The position numbers were made by a program, and so were the translations under genes. A stretch of 64,000 nt of DNA, taken from NCBI GenBank assembly GCA_964019155.1, contig OZ025241.1, forward strand, positions 59,472,717 through 59,536,716. Direction: 5' to 3'. Shown piece after piece: positions 27,701-64,000 of this stretch. Within the stretch, counting starts at the first letter, position 1. Each line of letters starts with the position of its first letter. This DNA comes from Osedax fenrisi (Eukaryota > Annelida > Polychaeta > Sabellida > Siboglinidae). The notes beneath the pieces were generated by a model, which was not told where the DNA came from, did no database searches, and saw only the letters and a program-made list of their open reading frames with translations.

Positions 27701-29400
27701 TAATAAATAATAAATGGGCAACAACAATCAAAAATCAAAAATCGAGCAATGCAGGGTGCAGTTTGAGTTTTCGACATTTTTTAAGTAATATTTTGTAATA
27801 TTGGAAATATGTGTTGTATTTTTAAAAATATTTTGTGAAATATTTTTGAAATATTTTTCCACTAATTTTTGAGATATTAATATTTGTATAAATTTGTTTG
27901 AATTTTAGCAACAATTTATGTTATTGTATATGAAAAGCAGAATTTTGAATAGCCATAATTAATAAATAATAGATAGGTAAACTATCAAACAACAAGTAAA
28001 GCAAAGTTGGGTATGGCAAGAAATTCCAAATAAGGAATAGTTATAATTAATAAATGATAGATAGACAAATAATAAAAAAATGAGCAACGACGATTTGGAA
28101 CTGTTTGGGTTCAGGTTTTCAACATATTTTGGATTATTTGAAATATCTGTTGTATTTTTTGAAATATTTTGTCACTAATTTTTTAAATATTAAAAAAAAT
28201 ATGTTTCCACATTTGTTTGTATTTTAGATAAACTTTATTTAATTGTATATACTAGAAATGTAGGATCAGAAATAGCTCTAATTAATAAATAATAAATAGG
28301 CAAATAATCAAAAACCGATAAATATCGAGTCGGATACTGTTTGGATTTGGGTTTAGGTTTGAGTTTTCGACATTTTTTTAAAACATATTTTATAATATTT
28401 TAAATATTTTTTGTATTTTTTAGCAATTATATATTTTAGAATAATCAGGAATAGCTATAATTAATAAAAATAGTCAAACAATCAAAAACCTAGCAACGCC
28501 GGGTAGGGTATGGCTACTAATATGTTGAAATATTTTTTATATTTAAAAAATATTTTTAGACACTTTTTAAAAATATATTTTATAATATTTTAAATTATTT
28601 TTTGTATTTTTACAAAATATTTTACGAATAAATCTAAAAAAGAACAACGCTAGCATAGCATAGCATATACATCGGATACAGTTAGATTTATTAAATATTA
28701 GTTAGAAGACTAAAAATTAAAGATTAGCTATGCATAATTAGGAATAGCTATAATTAATAATTGATAGGCAAATAATTAAAAACCGAGAAACGTCGTGTTG
28801 GGTAAGGCAAAAAATTTAAAATCAGGAATTGTTATAATTAATAAATAATAGATAGGAAAACAATCAAAAACCTAGCAACGCCGTGTCAGGACGGTGTGGG
28901 TTTAGGTTTTCGACATCTTTTTAAAACATATTTTGTAATATTCAAAATATTTATTGTATTTTTTAATATATTTTTTGAAATATTTTTCTACTAATTTTTT
29001 AATTATTAAAATATTTTTCTACATTTGTTTGTATTTCAGCTAACATTTATTTAATTGTATATATAACAATGAAGAATCAGGAACAGCTATAATTAATAAA
29101 TAATAGATAGGCAAACAATCAATATCCGAGCAACGCCGGTTTGGGTACGGTTTGGGTTTAAGTTTGGGTTTTAGACATTTTTTAAAACATATTTTGTAAT
29201 ATTTGTTGCATTTTTTAATATATTTCCACTAATTTATTAAATATTTTTCTATATTTTGTTTGTATTTTAGCTAACATTTATTTTATTGTATATATAGCAA
29301 TGCATAATCATGAATAGGTATATAATATATCTATAATTAATAAATAATAGATAATAGGCAAATATTCAAAAACCGAGCAACGCCGGGTCGGGTACGGCTA
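24711..29400 (-). repeat. 5-kb repeat unit C (inverted copy)
   Basis: Reverse complement of A/B: starts at (GT)n and ggtaactcgag, ends cgccgggtcgggtacggcta. About 330 bp shorter than B; near 28,870-28,920 one monomer present in A and B is missing. Ends in the same aattaaatagactttctttt spacer. Confidence 0.95.
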
Positions 29401-29780
29401 GTATATATATATAATTAAATAGACTTTCTTTTATATAATAGATTATAGGTTATCTAATTTGTATAAGTATATATAAGTATATAATATATAAAAGATATAT
29501 AAACATATAAAATCATAATATATAATTTTCACTAACATAATATATATCACAATCAATATTGTTATATTATTTATAAAATATAATTATTTGGGCTTAATTA
29601 ATCAATTCATTAGTATAATTTAATTTTAATACTGCCTAAAACGTAAGAAGTTAGTTATTCAAAAATTGTAAATATTGTATATTATAAATATTGAATATTA
29701 TATAAAATATATCTGTCATACATTCTGAATGTAAAGTTGAATTATTTTATATTTATATGTAATTTAATTTAATATCTGAT
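29401..29780. other. Intergenic AT-rich DNA
   Basis: Nothing recognised beyond the spacer at 29,412-29,440 that also flanks the 5-kb repeats. Confidence 0.6.
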
Positions 29781-29786
29781 TTAGAC

Positions 29787-30021
29787 TGACATCGGCCCCC
29801 AATATGTCACGTGACTAACCAATAGTTAAAGTAAATAATGCGTGTAGGGCTTATATAATATCATATTAATATATAAACATACGGTATTATGATATGTATG
29901 TATATATATAAAACACGAATTCACTAATCGGTGAATACTTTACTGAGAAATATAACGCCAGCCGCGAAATGTTTATTTTAACTTTTGTTTTACACGTGAC
30001 TTATTGGTGGCCGATGTCAGT
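29787..30021. mobile_element. MITE candidate, about 28-bp inverted repeats
   Basis: ctgacatcggcccccaatat and the mirrored end attggtggccgatgtcag bound 235 bp, both ends also carrying cacgtgac. No target duplication seen. Confidence 0.65.
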
Positions 30022-31192
30022 ATTCAGCTAATATCTAAATATCATCTTACCTAATATCTATATAATAAATTATCACAATACATTATTACAATACATAATT
30101 TGCTACCTTGTTATATGATATAATAACCGCCTTAATTATTGAATTATATTATACAAGCTTATGCATCTGTATTTAATTAATTGAGTATTTACAATATTTA
30201 CAATACAGTAGTATGTATCTGTATACCGAAAATATATGTTTTATAGTTAAAACATTCTAATTTTAGAGTATACATTAAATATGACATTAGTTTATAATTT
30301 TAATTGTTAACTGTGTATTATTATTATATAATAACGATATATATATAGTACCTACATCTATAGTTACTATGTTATCTGCAGAATAGGTAACCTACTCCAT
30401 GATACTACTGCATGTCGTCTACTATATCTACTATATTACATTATATAGTTATTTATTTCAATAGGATCAATAACCATACTATTTAAATCTAGTAAATATA
30501 TATATATTTATTTGTCATTGAAATATTAGTTAAGTTAAAAGTTTACTACTTTGTAAATTAAGAATATTTACATATTGAGTATGCATGTATTACTGTTATT
30601 ATATGTTCTTCATATATTTACATGGTTTTATATTTTTGTACAGATTTTTTCTCTCTCACTATTGATTGAAAGATAATAAATAATGGATTAAGCATAGATA
30701 TGATGCATACCTTTGTTTAGCAGTCTCTAATACTTATTATTATCGATAAATATTAATGTTATATTATATATGGGATTATATATTTATCCAGTAAAATATA
30801 TATTAATTATTATTATTACACTTATATTCATAGTTCATTCAGTTTTTAAATTATATTGAAATAAATTAATATTAAAATATTTATGACTTTTTACTATAAC
30901 ATATTACAATATAATATATTATATAACATATAATATATTACAAAATATGTCTATTTTAATACCAATACTTTTAATATTATAATTTGTTATCCAACCAACT
31001 ATAATTAAATCTCTCTATATATTGAAAATTGTTAATTGGTTTTAATTATGTACATTTATAGAACTATTAATAAATATATATATATTTATTAAAATAAAAT
31101 TGTATTCATTAATCTATTTATATTATGTATAATATTGAAATATATCGTACATTAGACATACATATTTAGTTTTCTTGTTAATAATTATCCTT

Positions 31193-31225
<33 letters not shown>

Positions 31226-32060
31226 GCTATCATAGAATCAGTAGTAGGTATACAATGTATAATATACATGACTAAATAACTTACCTATTAATTTAGTGTA
31301 CACGCTTACACCATCTATTCGTGCGAGTGTAAACTTCAAGATTAAAATGTAATACACAGGCTATACACACACACACATGATATACGCAATACATTAGTAT
31401 ACTAGACATCGCCCTAAACGTTGTAATAGTTGACTACATTTAATAGTATCGTATTGTATGCGCTTAGATATAAATAGTCGACCTCTATGTATTGACAGTA
31501 AATAAAGGTTTTTTAATTCCTCGCATAGTATACTACTTATTTAGTAATAAATATATATATATATATGAATAGTATACTTTTTTGTAGACTCATTCTGGGA
31601 GTATAGGTTATTTATCCGAGAGAAAAGTAGGAGCAAGTGTATAGTATATATATATGTATATAGTTCTTGTGAGTTTATTAGTAGATAATGATATTTCATT
31701 TCTATTCCGATTATAATGAAGATTAGCATACATCAGCTAAACATAATCATATAATGAGCATACACGACAAATGAAATGTTCGCGTACAGACTTCATAATG
31801 TTATTTAAGTGATATTTCTCAAGAAAATAAGTGATACTGATTTTATCTGATTTATATTTGCAGCTATCATTTAAACATTTGTTATAACATAGTTATCTAT
31901 AGATATCAAGTAGCGATAATTGTGAAGTTGTGATGTGAACGTACAAAGAGCTTATACAAGAAGTAACGATACTCTACAATACATCATGAATACGATCACA
32001 TTACAGTACGTACTTACAGAATACAAGTAATATTGTCCCCCCAATAATATAACCCCAGGT
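30022..32060. other. Intergenic AT-rich DNA, nothing recognised
   Basis: Between ELAC2 upstream repeats and the DHX34 3' end. Many AT runs, no codon-structured frame, no RNA gene seen. Confidence 0.55.
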
Positions 32061-32070
32061 CGTATACAAA

Positions 32071-32164
32071 AGTGATGGCCACCGACCATTTTTTTCCTGG
32101 ATCGGCGATCCCGATCCTCTATTTATTCTATTATGCGATTCTTTTCCCGATCATGCCCATCACT
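32071..32164. mobile_element. Small hAT-like MITE candidate (about 95 bp)
   Basis: Ends agtgatggcca and tgcccatcact are inverted, resembling hAT ends, flanked by gtatacaa and gtatacag (7 of 8 identical), the right length for a hAT target duplication. Confidence 0.5.
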
Positions 32165-32598
32165 GTATACAGAATCATATCAATTAATATATACATTACA
32201 TACGATATATTTTATTTAAACTATTGTACTGTAATAACTGATAGATATCACTAGCTATAAACTATGATAACATATACCTACGGCAGAATTCTATCTAATT
32301 AATGAAATATTTGATAATAATCAATATGTATAGTGATATACATTAAGTAGTATTAGAACATGGTTTGTATACGATGAATAGTATGCGTTAATCGAGAGAT
32401 ATTTATAGTTATCATTATACTTTAAATAAATGTGTGATAATAAAGTTTATGAGATTTAAATCACTTTAATATTTTATTACACGTATATACACGGTTCTAA
32501 GGGTACACAGATTTGTATATACTAGCATTCACCTAATTAGATGTGTGTAATAATGTTGTGAATCAGAATCTAAAATCTGAAACAATGTGTGTAAGAAC

Positions 32599-32758
32599 TA
32601 GTGATGTAAATGATGCCGAGCTTTTTAATCTGAGCTGAGACTTTTGGTTATTGATGGCGAGCAGAGAATTTTATTTTAGGGAAAAAAGAGCCCGAGCCGA
32701 GTTAACTGGGACTGATACTGCATCGATGCTTTAGATGTAAGCATCATTTACATCACTA
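32599..32758. mobile_element. hAT-like MITE with 8-bp target duplication
   Basis: 160 bp bounded by TAGTGATGTAAATGATGC and its exact inverse, flanked by identical 8-bp gtaagaac (32591-32598, 32759-32766). Interior rich in GAGCCGAG-type sequence. Related copies at 53,994 and 54,412. Confidence 0.85.
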
Positions 32759-32766
32759 GTAAGAAC

Positions 32767-33873
32767 TATTGTAGTGTAAAATCGCATACATATCATAATA
32801 TCACATGATTGCCGCAGTCTGAGTAGGAATAGAATATACAGATTAGGTAGATAAATAAAAATTCAAAATAAAATAAATTATTTTATATTTTAAATATATT
32901 ATATAAATAAATATATTAGTGATCTACGATTTAATTGAATTTATATGGAATTGAGGACTCTTAATATTATATTAGTATCTTAAATATATTATTAAACACT
33001 CGCATTCGTAAATAAAAAAATATATAATAAAATATATATATATATTAATATGATTTAGGTTTGAGTTTAATTTTGAATTTGAGTTAATTTTGTATAACAT
33101 ATTGGTGTATAAGTATCATTTTAGATTGTAGACGTATTTTATAAATGATAGTAATTATATTAATTACTCCTTTAATTTAATGTGTATATTTATTGATACA
33201 ATTGCTCCGTTGCTATGATATACAAGTCATATGTTGATATAGAAATTGGGTCATGATGTGTAACATTATAAATTAAAATTAAATATATATTTAATTAAGT
33301 ATATATATATTTCATATATATTATTAAATATTAAAATACATTAATATAATAATCTGTTTATATTTATTCGATTCAGTAACAAAGTATAATATGTATAATT
33401 ATATAATTATAAATATATATATATTAATTTAAAAAATTAAATTATAAAAATTTATAAAGTGTTTATATGCTTACAAGTTTATTCATTATTATTGGCAGAT
33501 ATGTTATTCAGATTAGAACCATATGAAAATAGGCACAACATATTTGTTATATATACAATATTTAATATCTATATATATATATATTATATATATATATATT
33601 TGCGGATTAATATTTTATATTTTGGGGTTGTTTAATTTCTTTTATTATATTGTTTTTCACATTATTGACTAAGGAAAAACTTCTAAATAAAAATTAAATA
33701 TACATATAAATAATGTAAAAGACGATTATTAAATTTTTGTTGTTCACATGAATAACAATATTACGTTATAATACAACTGATATTCAATAATGGATAAATA
33801 ACGTAACATTTATTTTACATAATAAAATTGATAATATTGATATTTATGATTGATAATGTTCACATTTATGATC
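32767..33873. other. DHX34 3' flank
   Basis: AT-rich, no gene; probable 3'UTR just left of 33874. Nothing else recognised. Confidence 0.55.
33809..33814 (-). promoter_or_regulatory. Candidate DHX34 polyadenylation signal
   Basis: AATAAA on the minus strand about 60 nt past the proposed stop codon. In DNA this AT-rich the hexamer is common by chance, so support comes from position only. Confidence 0.4.
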
Positions 33874-62600
<28,727 letters not shown>

Positions 62601-62611
62601 CGTGCTCGCTC

Positions 62612-62740
62612 TGCGACGACTTCTATCAGGGGGTGACGACTTCTATCGGGGAGTGGCGATTTCTATCGGGGGGTGGCAACCTCTATCACAGGGTGGCGAC
62701 TTCTATCGAGGGGTGACGACTTCTATCGGGGGGTGGGGGG
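62612..62740. repeat. 22-bp tandem repeat just upstream of DHX34 start codon
   Basis: Six copies of cgacttctatcggggggtgg within 140 bp of the ATG, in presumed 5'UTR or promoter DNA. Confidence 0.93.
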
Positions 62741-62744
62741 CGTG

Positions 62745-64000
62745 TCTAGTTACTGACTACGTTATTTAGTTAGTTAAGCTAGATTTCCAAGGCTACAAAA
62801 TACAGTAATGATACACTAATGATGCGGAATTAGTATACGACTTATAATATTAAATTTAAAAGTAAGATTAGAGTTCCGCGTACGCCTAGAATAATCTGCG
62901 ATCTACATTCGATATATCGATAGTTATAATACGACTGTAGCAATGAATATTATATAAATAATTTGTGAATTTTTTTAATTAAGGCCCATATACTATTAAA
63001 TTATATATTATTCAATTGTACTATATAATTCTTGGTTAATAACTTTTTAGATATTTGTTTATACGATATATTAATGATAAATTAATGATATATTTTAAAA
63101 GTTTAATATTTGTAGAAACTAAAGGTATAAAATAATACTACCTGATGGAATAAATATAATATAAAGTATACTAACAAGATACAAGTAACATATAACATTT
63201 AATTAAAATAAATAAAAATTATAATAATCAGGTTTGTATTGTCATATATATGTTAAGATCCTTGCAGTAAATTCCTTTATTTTAGTGGTCAAACAAATTC
63301 AGTTGTAAACATTAAATAGTTTAATTGTTCATGAAATGAATGTTATTATTATAACATATATCAAAATTATTATAACATGGTCTATAGTCTATAGTATACG
63401 GGTAATAAATCTAAGTTATATGATTTATATTATTGTATTTCGATATTTCATTATATATAATTATTTATATCTATAAATCTTAAATTCCTCTGAAGAGATT
63501 TGAATACATAATAAAATGTAAGAGGAGATACAATTAGCAGTAAATTAAATATATGTAAAATAAAAATAAAAAATAATTATTATAATATATTAATAGTATA
63601 TTAATATAATAATAATTATAATTAATATAATAATATTATTATTAAAATAATATTAATTAATAATGTAGTACTATAATCATTATTAATTCATAATTATACT
63701 AAATATAATATAAATTTGTATATCTAAATATATATGTAACTACTACTAGTATATAAACTATAATAATTAGATAACTGCTATTATAAAATATAAATAAATA
63801 CTATAATAATAAGTATACCAAAAATAATTATTATCATATACTATTGGCAAAGATTTTGCGAAGCAAAGATATAACACTCCCTATGCATGCAACGTAGTTT
63901 AGTAATATCCCCTGCCGCTGCTAGCAGTAGTATCGAAATCACTGAAATATATTTAGGTTCGGCTCTGTTTGCATACAACAATGTTTTCATTGCTCTATTA
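62745..64000. other. DHX34 upstream flank
   Basis: AT-rich, no gene recognised. The last about 150 bp (63,845-64,000; cctgccgctgctagcagtag) are more complex and could belong to a neighbouring gene outside the window. Confidence 0.5.

Overview
The window is eukaryotic nuclear DNA, very AT-rich, with short GC-richer exons bounded by GT/AG introns. It most likely comes from an invertebrate animal. Both genes are animal-type, the LINE looks L2/CR1-like, and introns are numerous. No species can be assigned from the sequence alone. Almost all long open frames are translated microsatellites. The real genes had to be rebuilt exon by exon, requiring conserved residues, splice signals and matching intron phases. 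Protein comparisons were made from memory, not by database search.

Two genes lie head-to-tail on the minus strand. (1) 62600 down to 33874 is a complete DHX34-type DEAH-box RNA helicase: 27 coding exons, 3,627 nt, 1,208 codons plus stop, all phases compatible. It has Walker A GDTGCGKST, DEVH, SAT, TNIAETS and [10 protein letters not shown] motifs and two C-terminal Cys/His pairs. In vertebrates DHX34 acts in nonsense-mediated mRNA decay with UPF1 and SMG1. (2) 13701 (or in-frame ATG 13878) down to position 1 is the 5' part of a long-form tRNase Z (ELAC2): 12 exons, 410 codons from the inner ATG. It ends at the left edge before the catalytic C-terminal half.

Layout. 1-5.2 kb: ELAC2 exon 12 and a 5.1-kb intron holding an L2/CR1-like LINE sandwiched between two (TAG)n arrays, plus a SINE fragment. 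5.2-13.9 kb: remaining ELAC2 exons, a 101-bp palindrome and a MITE. 14.6-29.4 kb: a family of about 5-kb AT-rich repeats, two in direct order and a third inverted, forming a palindrome of about 10 kb. 29.4-33.9 kb: intergenic AT-rich DNA with three small MITEs. 33.9-62.6 kb: DHX34, whose introns hold microsatellites, minisatellites, TTAA-flanked and hAT-like MITEs, SINEs and a LINE 3' fragment. 62.6-64 kb: DHX34 5' flank.

The most unusual signal is how tandem repeats sit on splice junctions. (GTA)n arrays begin at the 5' splice site of DHX34 exons 1 and 12. A (CTA)n array ends exactly in the AG of exon 26. GT-rich arrays follow several donors, and CA- or pyrimidine-rich arrays precede several acceptors. 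Several minisatellites (exons 8, 13, 20, 21, 23) have units that contain the splice junction plus adjoining coding sequence. This looks like repeated local amplification seeded at exon-intron borders.
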